Assembly (NCBI GenBank): GCA_051881355.1
Contig: JBJEPS010000078.1
Location: 52,513 to 116,512 of the forward strand
DNA length: 64,000 nt
Source of the DNA: Fimenecus sp051881355
GTDB taxonomy: Bacteria; Bacillota; Clostridia; Oscillospirales; Acutalibacteraceae
Reading direction: 5' to 3'
Shown piece by piece: positions 25,122 to 34,399 of this stretch (positions are counted from its first letter, which is position 1; each line of letters starts with the position of its first letter). The position numbers were made by a program, and so were the translations under genes. The notes beneath the pieces were generated by a model that ran no database searches, was not told the origin of the DNA, and saw only the letters and a program-made list of their open reading frames with translations.

Positions 25122-26039
25122 TCAGTTTTTCTCTTTTAAACTACTGCCCAAAACATCGGAGGTCTCCGAAATCGTAATGAACGCCGATGGGTCAATGGCG
25201 GATACAATGCCTTTCAGTTTTGCAATTTGAAATCGGTTTACAACGAAATAGATAACCGATCGCGCGGTACCCGAATAATATCCGGTTGCCGGAATTTGGG
25301 TAATGCCGTATCCGAATGTCTCGCTGAGTGCTTTGCAGATTTCCGTCTCCTTTTCCGTAACAATCATAACGGATTTAGCCTTGTCAAGCCCTTCTACAAT
25401 AAAGTCTACCGCTTTAATGGCAACGGCATAGGTGATAATGGAGTACAAAGGAAGTGCCCAGCTTCGGAACACACAGCCGATTACAAGGTATAGAATCACA
25501 TTATATATCATTACAAAAGTTCCGACGGTCATATTGAGTTTTTTAGAAAAGATAACCGCCATGACTTCTACCCCGTCAATCGCCCCGCCGTACCGAATGG
25601 TAAGACCGCTCCCGACGCCGGAAATCAGCCCGCCGAATACGGCGCACAAAATCAAGTCTTTCCCTGCAAAAGGGGAGGCGGAAGCCACATCGACCGGCAG
25701 AATGTCTGTAATCAAAAAGGATGCACCCGAATATATGATAACTGCCCAAAGGGAGTATATTGTAAATTGCAGTCCCTGCTTTTTCAACCCGAACAGGAAC
25801 AGCGGAATATTCAGTACAATCAGAAACAAGGAAAGATTTAAGTAATCGGGTGTCACCTGCCACAACAGCATGGAAGTCCCCGAAATACCGCTGTCATACA
25901 AATGAACCGGTGCCAAAAACATAGTCACGCCGACTGCATTGATGCATCCTGCAAAAAACAGAATGATAAAGTTTTTCATTCTCAACCCACTTAAATTGTT
26001 TTTCAACTTGTTTTTAATATGTGCTGTTTTTTTGCTCAT
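25122..26039 (-). CDS. YitT family membrane protein with DUF2179 domain
   Basis: A 305-residue protein with five to six membrane segments followed by a cytoplasmic C-terminal DUF2179 domain. Family features are AVGVTMFLAPVHLYDSGISG, GVGSGLTIRYGGAIDGVEVM in the membrane part, and AKSVMIVTEKETEICKALSE in the C-terminal part. Function in the family is unknown, though a transport role is assumed. The start at 26039 is chosen because AAGGAGG lies about 7 bases upstream; an in-frame ATG 30 codons further out has no site and lies in the promoter region of ilvD. Confidence 0.88.
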   Translation of the reverse strand: MSKKTAHIKNKLKNNLSGLRMKNFIILFFAGCINAVGVTMFLAPVHLYDSGISGTSMLLWQVTPDYLNLSLFLIVLNIPLFLFGLKKQGLQFTIYSLWAVIIYSGASFLITDILPVDVASASPFAGKDLILCAVFGGLISGVGSGLTIRYGGAIDGVEVMAVIFSKKLNMTVGTFVMIYNVILYLVIGCVFRSWALPLYSIITYAVAIKAVDFIVEGLDKAKSVMIVTEKETEICKALSETFGYGITQIPATGYYSGTARSVIYFVVNRFQIAKLKGIVSAIDPSAFITISETSDVLGSSLKEKN

Positions 26040-26194
26040 TGGCGCCTCCTTAAAATATGTGGTCTGTTTTTTTATTTTACCATATTGTTCCGCGAATTGC
26101 AAATTTATTGCCGCAGGAATGCCGCACACGGTGAGACTTTACGGCGCATATGTGGGTTCCTCTTCATCGTCTTGTAAGGCGCGAAAAATAAATC

Positions 26195-26223
26195 TTGCAA
26201 AATCAACCATATGCGCATAAAAT
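26195..26223 (+). promoter_or_regulatory. ilvD promoter with overlapping inverted repeat
   Basis: TTGCAA (26195-26200) and TAAAAT (26218-26223) are 17 bases apart. The spacer contains CATATGCGC, whose inverted partner GCGCATATG lies about 60 bases upstream near 26145, a possible operator pair. No T-box or leader peptide is visible before ilvD. Confidence 0.6.
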
Positions 26224-26262
26224 AGTAAGTAATTCGTTTTATCACTTTCAGGAGGCAAAAAT

Positions 26263-27930
26263 ATGAAATTACGCAGTGACAACATTTTGAACGGCGTGGA
26301 ACGTGCGCCGAACCGCAGCCTGTTTTATGCAATGGGCTATACAAAGGAAGAATTGGAACGCCCGTTAATCGGCATTGTCTCCGCGCACAGCGAAATTGTG
26401 CCCGGGCATTTTCATTTGGACAAGCTGACCGAAGCGGTCAAGGCGGGCGTGCGTATGGCGGGCGGTACGCCGATTATGGTGCCTGCCATCGGTGTTTGCG
26501 ACGGGATTGCGATGGGGCACATCGGTATGAAGTACTCTCTGCCCTCCCGCGAGTTAATTGCCGACAGCGTCGAAACCATGGCAATGGCGCACGGCTTTGA
26601 CGGGCTGGTGCTTGTACCGAACTGCGACAAAATTGTACCCGGTATGCTGTTGGGCGCGCTTCGCATCAATATTCCGACGGTGGTTTGTTCGGGCGGACCG
26701 ATGATGTCGGGTCTTGTGGACGGTGTGGAAACCTCGCTTTCCAAAATGTTTGAAGCCGTCGGCGCACGCAAAGCGAATATGATTGACGACGAAAAACTTT
26801 GTGAATTTGAAAATAACACCTGTCCGGGGTGCGGCTCCTGCTCAGGTATGTATACCGCCAACAGCATGAACTGCCTTTGTGAGTCCTTGGGCATTGCACT
26901 CCCCGGCAACGGCACCATCCCCGCCGTGCACGCCGGCAGAACCCAGCTTGCAAAACACGCCGGTATGGCGATTATGCATTTGGTTGAAAATGACATCAAA
27001 GCGCGCGACATTATCAACGAAAAATCCCTGCGCAACGCCTTAGCTTGTGATATGGCGCTGGGTTGCTCTTCAAATTCCGTGCTGCATTTGCTTGCCATCG
27101 CCAAAGAGGCAGGCTGCCCGATGGATTTAAAGACCTTTAATGAGATGAGTGCAAAAGTGCCGAACCTTTGCCACTTAGCGCCCGCAGGTCCTACCCATAT
27201 GCATGACCTCAACAACGCAGGCGGCGTACCTGCCGTGCAGGCGGAGCTCGCCAAACGCGGCTTGCTCGATTTGTCGCTCTTGACCGTGACGGGCAAAACC
27301 GTCGGCGAAAATATTGAGGGTGCGTATATTAAAAATACCGACGCCATTCGCCCGATTGACAATCCGTACAGCGAAACGGGCGGTATCGCGATTTTGTGGG
27401 GCAATATTGCCAAAGACGGCTGTGTTGTGAAACGCAGTGCGGTTGCCCCCGAAATGTTGGTGCATTCCGGTCCCGCACGTGTGTTTGACAGCGAGGACGA
27501 GGCGATTGCTTCGATTTATGCAGGCAAAATCAAAGACGGCGATGTTGTGGTTATCCGTTACGAAGGTCCTGTGGGCGGCCCCGGAATGCGTGAAATGCTC
27601 AATCCAACCTCGGCTTTGGCAGGTATGAAGCTTGACAAAACCGTGGCGCTGATTACCGACGGGCGTTTTTCGGGTGCGTCGCGCGGCGCATCTATCGGGC
27701 ATGTTGCGCCTGAGGCGGCTTGCGGCGGCGAAATCGGTCTTATCGAGGAAGGCGACATCATTGACATCGACATTCCGAACGCATCTGTCAATGTCCGTGT
27801 TTCCGATGAAGAATTGGCAAAGCGCAAAGCTGCTTATGCCCCGCATGAGCCGAAAGTCAAAAGCGGCTGGCTTGCACGCTATACCGCCATGGTTTCCTCT
27901 GCAAAAGACGGCGCGGTTATGAAGCTATAA
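26263..27930 (+). CDS. ilvD: Dihydroxy-acid dehydratase
   Basis: A 555-residue IlvD of the branched-chain amino acid pathway, converting dihydroxy-acids to 2-keto acids. Iron-sulfur ligands appear in VPNCDKIVPGML and TCPGCGSCSGMYTANSMNC; the C-terminal region has YEGPVGGPGMREML and TDGRFSGASRGASIGHVAPE, the catalytic Ser region. The other ilv genes are absent from the window, so this one is isolated. CAGGAGG precedes the start. The next gene follows after 22 bases with no terminator, so the two may be cotranscribed even though unrelated. Confidence 0.97.
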   Translation: MKLRSDNILNGVERAPNRSLFYAMGYTKEELERPLIGIVSAHSEIVPGHFHLDKLTEAVKAGVRMAGGTPIMVPAIGVCDGIAMGHIGMKYSLPSRELIADSVETMAMAHGFDGLVLVPNCDKIVPGMLLGALRINIPTVVCSGGPMMSGLVDGVETSLSKMFEAVGARKANMIDDEKLCEFENNTCPGCGSCSGMYTANSMNCLCESLGIALPGNGTIPAVHAGRTQLAKHAGMAIMHLVENDIKARDIINEKSLRNALACDMALGCSSNSVLHLLAIAKEAGCPMDLKTFNEMSAKVPNLCHLAPAGPTHMHDLNNAGGVPAVQAELAKRGLLDLSLLTVTGKTVGENIEGAYIKNTDAIRPIDNPYSETGGIAILWGNIAKDGCVVKRSAVAPEMLVHSGPARVFDSEDEAIASIYAGKIKDGDVVVIRYEGPVGGPGMREMLNPTSALAGMKLDKTVALITDGRFSGASRGASIGHVAPEAACGGEIGLIEEGDIIDIDIPNASVNVRVSDEELAKRKAAYAPHEPKVKSGWLARYTAMVSSAKDGAVMKL

Positions 27931-27952
27931 GCTTTTTGGGGGAGAGGAAGAT

Positions 27953-29653
27953 ATGGAAAAAGAAAAGCGCAATGTACTGCGTGAACAGGTTTTGCATGCC
28001 GGGACGTTGGTTTTCACAGGTCTTTCCGTCGCTGCGGTTTTCTATTACGCGATTGTATTATCGAAGAGATTCTATTCCTCGGACACAGCTGATACGATTA
28101 TGTGGGCGCAAGCCACGTTAGAAAGCGGGCGTATTTTGTCGCCGAATTATTATTACGCGGCAATGCTGCCGTTTGGCGGTTCTCTCCTCATGTTACCGTT
28201 TGTTGCGCTGTTCGGTCTTTCTTATACTGCGCACGCTTGCGGTATGGCGCTGTTTTTGGGTATCTTTTTTGTTGCGTTGTATCTGTTTGCCAAACATCTT
28301 TCTTTTTCGCCGAATTTTCGGTTGCTGTTTCTTGCCGCATTTTGCGGCTTGATGCTGTGCAGCTCCAAATTTCGGGAAATGTTTTGCCAGCATATCATTT
28401 ATTACAGTCTGAGTATCTTGTTTTTGTTGCTGGGATTTGTGCTGTCTGAAAATTTTTGCAGCGCGCTTGCGGCAAAGCAGAAAAACCGTTCGATTGCTTT
28501 TGGCATCGGGCTGTTTCTGTTTCTGCTGGCGGTTGCAACGGACGGTATGCAGATTATCGGTATGGTTACCGTGCCGTTGGCGGCAGCATTTTTGGCAGAG
28601 CGATTTTTCTTTCTCCGTGAAAAATTCCTTTCCAAGCAGAATTTGCCGGTGTTTCTGACAGTATTGCTGATGGCGGTTGCTACGGCAGTCGGTTTGGTTG
28701 TACTTCGTTTTCTGGCAAGAGATACATATGCGGTTGAATATGCAAATGCATACACTTCTTACGGGGATTATCCGTATTTGAATCAATGGGTGGACAAGCT
28801 TGAAAATTTTTTGGTTAGCTGGTATCATCTGTTCGAGGTCTATTTTTCAGGCGGCGCCTCTTTAAGCGATTTTTCGCAAATACCTGTTTTGTTGCGGTTT
28901 GTTGCAGGCACGTTTTGTCTGTCGGCATTGCCCTTGACGGCAATTTTATATCGAAAAATTGAGTCTGTTCAAATCCGCCGTCTGTTTTGGGTGGTTACCG
29001 TCGTAAGCGGTGTAACGATATTTTTATGGTTCTTCGGGATTGTCTCAGATGCGCCTTGGCGTTTAATTCCGATGATATCCTGTTGTTTTTTGTTGCTGTT
29101 TGCGGAAATTGTGTATTTGTTTACTTGGCAATCCACCAAACGTTTTTCTGTGGTGTCCCTGTGCATAGTTTTGTTTTTGCTGGTCGATTCTGTTCCGTTT
29201 TTGATTGCGAACAAACCGGTAACAACGCCTTGCGGTCGGTGGAATTATATCGTGGAGGAACTGACACAACGGGGGATTGATATCGGTTATGCAGGCTTTT
29301 GGGAGTGCAATGTACTGCGTGTCTTAACTCAAGACAGTTTACATATCCGCTGCGTAACGGCTGTGGATATGGAGGGCGCGGTGCAATTGATGGATGCTCG
29401 ATATCAGCAATCAGCTTTGCTTTCGGAAAATACGGATACAACCGAGCCCTGTTTTTTATTGCTGGATGGGACGCCGGAAGCGCTTCGCGAAAGCTTGGAT
29501 TGGTCAGAGCTTGCTGCCTATGAAACAGAATGTATCTATGATGCGGACACCGATTGTACAGTTTTTATTTTTTCTCGGGATATTCGGTTCGCTTTTGCAA
29601 AGGTTGATGCAGTCGATGAAGTGCCGGCTGCATCATCTGCCGTAGATGCGTGA
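27953..29653 (+). CDS. Large polytopic membrane protein, GT-C-like
   Basis: A 566-residue protein with about ten hydrophobic segments over residues 15-430 and a soluble C-terminal domain of about 130 residues. Between the first two segments lies FYSSDTADTIMWAQATLESG, with acidic residues in an external loop near the N-terminus, as in lipid-linked sugar glycosyltransferases of the GT-C fold (GT39/ArnT-like). That likeness is of topology and position only; no acceptor is suggested. Aromatic and Leu content is high. It follows ilvD and is ended by a terminator. A role in surface glycosylation is inference. Confidence 0.75.
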   Translation: MEKEKRNVLREQVLHAGTLVFTGLSVAAVFYYAIVLSKRFYSSDTADTIMWAQATLESGRILSPNYYYAAMLPFGGSLLMLPFVALFGLSYTAHACGMALFLGIFFVALYLFAKHLSFSPNFRLLFLAAFCGLMLCSSKFREMFCQHIIYYSLSILFLLLGFVLSENFCSALAAKQKNRSIAFGIGLFLFLLAVATDGMQIIGMVTVPLAAAFLAERFFFLREKFLSKQNLPVFLTVLLMAVATAVGLVVLRFLARDTYAVEYANAYTSYGDYPYLNQWVDKLENFLVSWYHLFEVYFSGGASLSDFSQIPVLLRFVAGTFCLSALPLTAILYRKIESVQIRRLFWVVTVVSGVTIFLWFFGIVSDAPWRLIPMISCCFLLLFAEIVYLFTWQSTKRFSVVSLCIVLFLLVDSVPFLIANKPVTTPCGRWNYIVEELTQRGIDIGYAGFWECNVLRVLTQDSLHIRCVTAVDMEGAVQLMDARYQQSALLSENTDTTEPCFLLLDGTPEALRESLDWSELAAYETECIYDADTDCTVFIFSRDIRFAFAKVDAVDEVPAASSAVDA

Positions 29654-29658
29654 TATAA

Positions 29659-29693
29659 AAAGCCCGCAGCCAAACGGTTGCGGGCTTGCTTTT
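29659..29693. terminator. Bidirectional terminator
   Basis: AAAAGCCCGCAGCC and GGTTGCGGGCTT form the stem around an AAAC loop, with a TGCTTTTG tail on the plus strand and A4 on the other side. It separates the membrane protein gene from the convergent lacZ. Confidence 0.85.
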
Positions 29694-29708
29694 GTATATT
29701 TTCGGCAA

Positions 29709-32700
29709 TTACCGAATCGGCGACATTGTAAAGGTGTATGCGTATTCGCGGTTGCCGTGTAAAATGTACGGCTCGCGCACATGTGCGTCACCGGGCATAT
29801 CACCACCCACGCCCAACTGCGCCAAGTCAAAGTTAAAGGTGGTAATATCGCGGTGCTTTAATTCGTGAATGTGTGTGGCTTTTTCGAGTTCATTCTGCGA
29901 ATAATGCCAAGCGGAGAACTGTAACGGCGTGCCGACCTCGGCTTCAAAGCGCATGCCCTTGCCGTCCTTATCGGTCAGTTCCACAAACCGTACATCGGTG
30001 CGGTTTCCGTTTTCCTGCGGGCGCATATAATGGTGCTCCAAATCCGTGACGGACATTTCGTGCAGAGCGATACGCGCACCGGTCTTGCGGTCACAATAGG
30101 TTTCCTGCGGGCCTCTGCCGTACCATTTCACATATTCCAAATCACCCGCGAATGCCATTTGCGTGCCAAAACGGGTAAGGGTGTGTGTCGGTGTGCCCTT
30201 ATGCGAAACTGAAATCGCACCGTCAGGATAAACGGTAAGCACAGACGAAACATTCTTCATACCGACCACAGTCCACTTGACTTCGATTTTTGCACTGCCG
30301 TCCGCCTGCACTGCCGCGCTTTCAATATTGCCTTTTAAGGTGTTTGTCGCGCGCTGCCAAGCGTAATACGGGTGGAACGGAATTAAGAACGGTACAAAGT
30401 TCGTGTTTGATAGGTCATTGTCGATAACGGCACGGAAATAGTTCGGACGTATATTGTCCTTGAGCATTTCTTTGCCGTCGTATTGCAGGGACACAATCTG
30501 TCCGCCCGCAATGCGTACCGCGAAGTTTTCGCCGTTTATCGAAACAGTGTTTGCGCCGTTTGTTAAGGTGACGGGCGCACCGTCGTGCAAAAGGGGAACA
30601 TTTGCCGCTTCCTGCAACACGAATTGGTCGAATCCCTGTTCAAAGCCTTGTTCGCTCCACGGCTTTTCGGTTTTGTTGCAGAACGAAACGGTCAAAACAC
30701 ACTCTTTGCCCGCCTCGAATTTCTCCTTGGAGTACGGAATGGTGAAATCCGCTTCTGACAGCGGCGCGGCATTGACATTTTCGCAAACACCGCTTTCGAT
30801 TTCTTTTCCCTCGCACTCGATCTTCCAGCAGAATTCAAAATCGGAAAGGTCGGTAAACAAATGCTTATTTTTCACAGTAAACAACTGTTTTTCACGGTCT
30901 TTTTCGATGACCTTGATTTCGCAGTAGACCTTTTTCACCTCATAATAAGACGGATGGGGTTTTCTGTCAGCGGCAATAATGCCGTTTGCACAGAAATAGG
31001 TGTTACTACCCGTCATTGCCGTGGTGTTCGGCAGCTGCAACGGACGGCGCGGCTCGGATTTTTCAAAGTCCGTGCCGTACAGCCAGTGGTCGCCGTCGGG
31101 GGTCTTCAAACGCAGGGACTGGTCAACAAAGTCCCAAATATAGCCGCCGCACATATGGTCGTGCGCCTCAAAATCGTCCATATATTCCTGGAAATTGCCG
31201 AGGCTGTTTTCCATCGCATGTGCGTATTCGCAAAGAATGACAGGTTTTGTATATGCTTCTCTCGGAATGGGTTTGGAGTCTGCCGCCAACTGGTTTGCGA
31301 TGTTGTCATACAGCGTAATGGTGATGGCTTCCTTGTTGCAGAGCTTATCCATCGTGTCTTTTAAGGGGTACATTCTCGAAATGACATCGGATTTCGTCAA
31401 ATCAAAGTCACCCTCATAGTGGAACTGACGGGTTTTGTCCAGCGCCAGTGCGGCTTCTTTCATTTTGGCAAAGTTCGTGCCGTCGCCTGCCTCATTGCCC
31501 AAAGACCACATAAATACGCAGGCGTGGTTGCGGTCGCGCAGGACCATACGCTCCATTTTATCGACAACTGCATTTGTCCAAACAGGGTTGCTGCCGGGTA
31601 CGCCCTTGCGGCGCACGCCGTGGCTTTCCATATCACATTCATCCATCACATAAAACCCGTATTCGTCGCACAAATCATAGAAGAACGGGTCATCGGGGTA
31701 ATGCGAGGTGCGAATGGAGTTGATGTTGGCGCGTTTCATCAGCGACAAGTCCTGATAATAGCGCTCTTTCGGCACTGCCCAGCCGCAGTCGGGGTCGAAA
31801 TCGTGGCGGTTAACGCCGCGCAGCAACAGCGGCTGCCCGTTAAAGAGAATACGCTCGCCGATGATTTCCACCTTTTTAAAGCCGAAACGGATTGCCTTGT
31901 AGGTTTTTACGCCGTCTGCCTCTAAGGTGAGTAGCAGGGTATACAAATTCGGGGTTTCCGCTGACCATTTCAGCGGATTTTTCACTGTTTTGCGGAGATT
32001 GACCGTTGTACTGCCTGCTACGGCGTCAAATTCGAGCGCGCCGAGTTTTTGTTTTTTGCCGTCCGCACCGACGATTTCAGCGGTGACAGATGCCGGTTTT
32101 GTTTCGCCTGTATAGTTGTTTACGGTGATTTCAACATGGGTGTCGCTGTCCTTGTATTCCGCGTCCAAATCAGTGGTTATAAAGAAATCCCGCAGGCAAA
32201 CCTTTTCCTCGCAGAATAAATACACCTCGCGATAAATCCCGCAAAGCCACCACATATCCTGGTCCTCAATATAGGTCGCGTCGCTGTACCGATACACTTT
32301 GGCGCAAACCAAATTTTCACCGGGCTGTATGTATTTGGTCACGTTGAATTCGTGCGGGGTCATCGAGCCTTGCGAATAGCCGACAAACGCACCGTTGACA
32401 TACACCTCCAACGCGGATTTCACCGCGCCGAAGTGCAGAAAGATTTCCTTGCCCTCGAAATTTTCAGGCAGGTTGAAGTAGCGGCGGTAGTGCCCGATTT
32501 CCTGCATGTCATGGTCAATCGACGGGATTTTCCCCTTGCTTCTTGAAATGGCGCGGGGGAAGGTGCTCGCATAATAATACGGTACACTGCCCGTTTTCTG
32601 CGTCTGCCAAACGGACGGCACACGAATAGTGCGCCAATTTTCATCGTTAAAATCTGTCATATAAAAGTCAGTCGGCTCGTTTTGAAGCCCTCTTTGCCAG

Positions 32701-32858
32701 TGGAATTTCCAATCGCCGTTCAAGGTGATTTTGGTGTCGGGTGCTTCGCGGCGCACCGCCTTTTTGGCGTCCGAGAAGGCAAAGGCAATGGTGTGCCCGT
32801 CCTCCTTATTGCGCTTGATGACGGCGGGATTTTCCCAATCGTGTACTGTTTCTCTCAT
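29709..32858 (-). CDS. lacZ: Glycoside hydrolase family 2 beta-galactosidase
   Basis: A 1049-residue LacZ-type enzyme with the full set of domains: N-terminal sugar-binding jelly roll, two immunoglobulin-like domains, the TIM barrel and the C-terminal beta-galactosidase small-chain domain. The acid/base Glu is in FMWSLGNEAGDG and the nucleophile Glu in VILCEYAHAMENS; LLRGVNRHDFDPDCG is the classic GH2 signature. No signal peptide is seen, so it acts in the cytoplasm on imported disaccharides, though no lactose transporter is adjacent. The start MRETVHDWENP follows GAGAGGG; an ATG 21 codons earlier lies within the promoter. Confidence 0.96.
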   Translation of the reverse strand: MRETVHDWENPAVIKRNKEDGHTIAFAFSDAKKAVRREAPDTKITLNGDWKFHWQRGLQNEPTDFYMTDFNDENWRTIRVPSVWQTQKTGSVPYYYASTFPRAISRSKGKIPSIDHDMQEIGHYRRYFNLPENFEGKEIFLHFGAVKSALEVYVNGAFVGYSQGSMTPHEFNVTKYIQPGENLVCAKVYRYSDATYIEDQDMWWLCGIYREVYLFCEEKVCLRDFFITTDLDAEYKDSDTHVEITVNNYTGETKPASVTAEIVGADGKKQKLGALEFDAVAGSTTVNLRKTVKNPLKWSAETPNLYTLLLTLEADGVKTYKAIRFGFKKVEIIGERILFNGQPLLLRGVNRHDFDPDCGWAVPKERYYQDLSLMKRANINSIRTSHYPDDPFFYDLCDEYGFYVMDECDMESHGVRRKGVPGSNPVWTNAVVDKMERMVLRDRNHACVFMWSLGNEAGDGTNFAKMKEAALALDKTRQFHYEGDFDLTKSDVISRMYPLKDTMDKLCNKEAITITLYDNIANQLAADSKPIPREAYTKPVILCEYAHAMENSLGNFQEYMDDFEAHDHMCGGYIWDFVDQSLRLKTPDGDHWLYGTDFEKSEPRRPLQLPNTTAMTGSNTYFCANGIIAADRKPHPSYYEVKKVYCEIKVIEKDREKQLFTVKNKHLFTDLSDFEFCWKIECEGKEIESGVCENVNAAPLSEADFTIPYSKEKFEAGKECVLTVSFCNKTEKPWSEQGFEQGFDQFVLQEAANVPLLHDGAPVTLTNGANTVSINGENFAVRIAGGQIVSLQYDGKEMLKDNIRPNYFRAVIDNDLSNTNFVPFLIPFHPYYAWQRATNTLKGNIESAAVQADGSAKIEVKWTVVGMKNVSSVLTVYPDGAISVSHKGTPTHTLTRFGTQMAFAGDLEYVKWYGRGPQETYCDRKTGARIALHEMSVTDLEHHYMRPQENGNRTDVRFVELTDKDGKGMRFEAEVGTPLQFSAWHYSQNELEKATHIHELKHRDITTFNFDLAQLGVGGDMPGDAHVREPYILHGNREYAYTFTMSPIR

Positions 32859-32899
32859 ACTTTTCCCTCTCAGTTTTTGCCGTGCGGCATAGTAAATAT

Positions 32900-32928
32900 A
32901 TAGTATACCATTATATACCAAAAGTCAA
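32900..32928 (-). promoter_or_regulatory. lacZ promoter
   Basis: On the minus strand TTGACT and TACTAT are 17 bases apart, with an extended TGGTA before the -10. The 16-base AATGGTATACTATATA (plus-strand 32897-32912) is repeated exactly in the ABC exporter promoter at 50009-50024. Confidence 0.75.
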
Positions 32929-34125
32929 TTAGCCTTCGTGGCTTGCCGTGTACGCGAGATATTCAATAAACTGCTTTGCCGTGCGTGGGCTTCTGCCGCC
33001 GTTTCGGAGTGCGTGCGCCTCCGCTTTGAGAAAGAGCTCGTCCTCCGGCATTGTAATCGTATACTGTTTTGCCAAATCGCGCACAATACTTTCATACAGC
33101 TTTTTGTCGGGCTTCGAGAAGGTAACTTTTAACCCAAACCGTGCCGAAAGACTGGTCAGCTCCTGAATGGTGTCCTGCATATGCAGGTCGTCGCCCTCGC
33201 GGTCGGACAACCGCTCTTTGACCAAATGGCGGCGGTTGGAGGTGGCATATATTGCAATATTGTGGCTTCTGCCGGAAACACTGCCCTCCAAAATTGCTTT
33301 GAGCGCACCGAAATCGCCGTCATCGGCGGCAAAACTTAAATCGTCAATAAAAATGATAAATTTCAGCGGATTTTTTGCGAGCGAATCCAAAATATCGGGC
33401 AAATAAAACAGCTCGTTTTTCTTGACCTCGATAAGCCGCAGCCCGTCATCTTTAAATTCGTTGACAATCGCTTTTACCGTACTGCTTTTGCCCGAGCCCG
33501 CGTCGCCGTACAGCAAAACATTGTTGCAGGGACACCCTGCAAGCAGAGCTTTTGTGTTGGCAATAATGCGGCTTCGTTCAAGCGCATAGCCCGAAAACTC
33601 CGAAAGACGTTGCGGGTCCGGGTGGCGGACAGGCGTAATTTTCCCATTTTTCAAACTGAACATATGGTATTTTGCAAACATGCCATAGCCGATTTTTGCA
33701 ATATTGTCGATGCGGTCGGTGTAAACGGCATGTAAGTCAACCGGTGTGTTCTGCCATACGGGCAGGGGAATTTGAAGCCCCGTAAAGGTATGGAACTCTT
33801 CGGCGGTCAAATCGCAAAAGTCCTGTAAAACCGTTAACTCATTGCCGAGCGTCTGCTGATAGTTTTCCGTCAGCGTTCCTTCGGCGGCGCGGCGTATGTA
33901 TGCGTTTTCGTCCTCTAAAACCAAATTGACGATATAATCGCTTAGATTATCGCCCTTTTGGTAGAGTGCCGCAACAAACGCTCCGGCACGCGCGGCGGCT
34001 TCTTCAGCGCCGACCTCTTCACGGCGCTTCACGCGCAAAAAAGCAGAAACCGCGCCGTCTTGTAACAGGGCGCGGAATAATACGAGTGTGCACAGCCGAC
34101 TTTGTAACATAGATACATCTTGCAT
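32929..34125 (-). CDS. DUF815 family AAA ATPase
   Basis: A 398-residue P-loop ATPase of the DUF815 family. Walker A is LLYGDAGSGKSSTVKAI, Walker B FIIFIDDLSFAADDGDF, and sensor region IAIYATSNRRHLVKERL; the C-terminus has LRNGGRSPRTAKQFIEYLA. The N-terminal 180 residues are helical and less conserved. Members are widespread in Gram-positives and of unknown role, described only as predicted AAA+ ATPases. Start M at 34125 is chosen because GGAG lies about 9 bases upstream. It is transcribed away from rpoB. Confidence 0.88.
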   Translation of the reverse strand: MQDVSMLQSRLCTLVLFRALLQDGAVSAFLRVKRREEVGAEEAAARAGAFVAALYQKGDNLSDYIVNLVLEDENAYIRRAAEGTLTENYQQTLGNELTVLQDFCDLTAEEFHTFTGLQIPLPVWQNTPVDLHAVYTDRIDNIAKIGYGMFAKYHMFSLKNGKITPVRHPDPQRLSEFSGYALERSRIIANTKALLAGCPCNNVLLYGDAGSGKSSTVKAIVNEFKDDGLRLIEVKKNELFYLPDILDSLAKNPLKFIIFIDDLSFAADDGDFGALKAILEGSVSGRSHNIAIYATSNRRHLVKERLSDREGDDLHMQDTIQELTSLSARFGLKVTFSKPDKKLYESIVRDLAKQYTITMPEDELFLKAEAHALRNGGRSPRTAKQFIEYLAYTASHEG

Positions 34126-34197
34126 GGGGAACATCTCCGAAAAAAGAATACTGCTTTGCAATGCGCTGAAAAAACACAGCAATTTATAAAAAAACGC

Positions 34198-34226
34198 TTG
34201 ACATATAGACTTGACAGGTGTAGAAT
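34198..34226 (+). promoter_or_regulatory. rpoBC promoter and long leader
   Basis: TTGACA (34198-34203) and TAGAAT (34221-34226) at 17-base spacing; a second TTGACA sits 7 bases further in. The 173 bases between here and rpoB hold no gene. They can form a CCACA-TTGTGG hairpin near 34320-34335 and a TCCCG-CGGGGG hairpin near 34347-34361 followed by CTTTG. An attenuator is possible but a strong terminator is not seen. Confidence 0.75.
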
Positions 34227-34399
34227 ATTAAACTGCTATTAAAGTGGTAAGGTGTGCTCTTGCGCATTTAAAAGCATAGGTAGTTTACCATAAAAAATGC
34301 CGAAAAGCAACCCTTCCAGCCACAGTTTCTTGTGGGAATCTCCAAGTCCCGTTTCGGGGGCTTTGTTGAACAAATATAGAACGGAGAGTGATAAGCCCT

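Noticed and set aside
26040..26262. T-box or leader peptide before ilvD.
   Set aside because: No GGNACCGCG sequence, no run of branched-chain codons and no terminator are visible.
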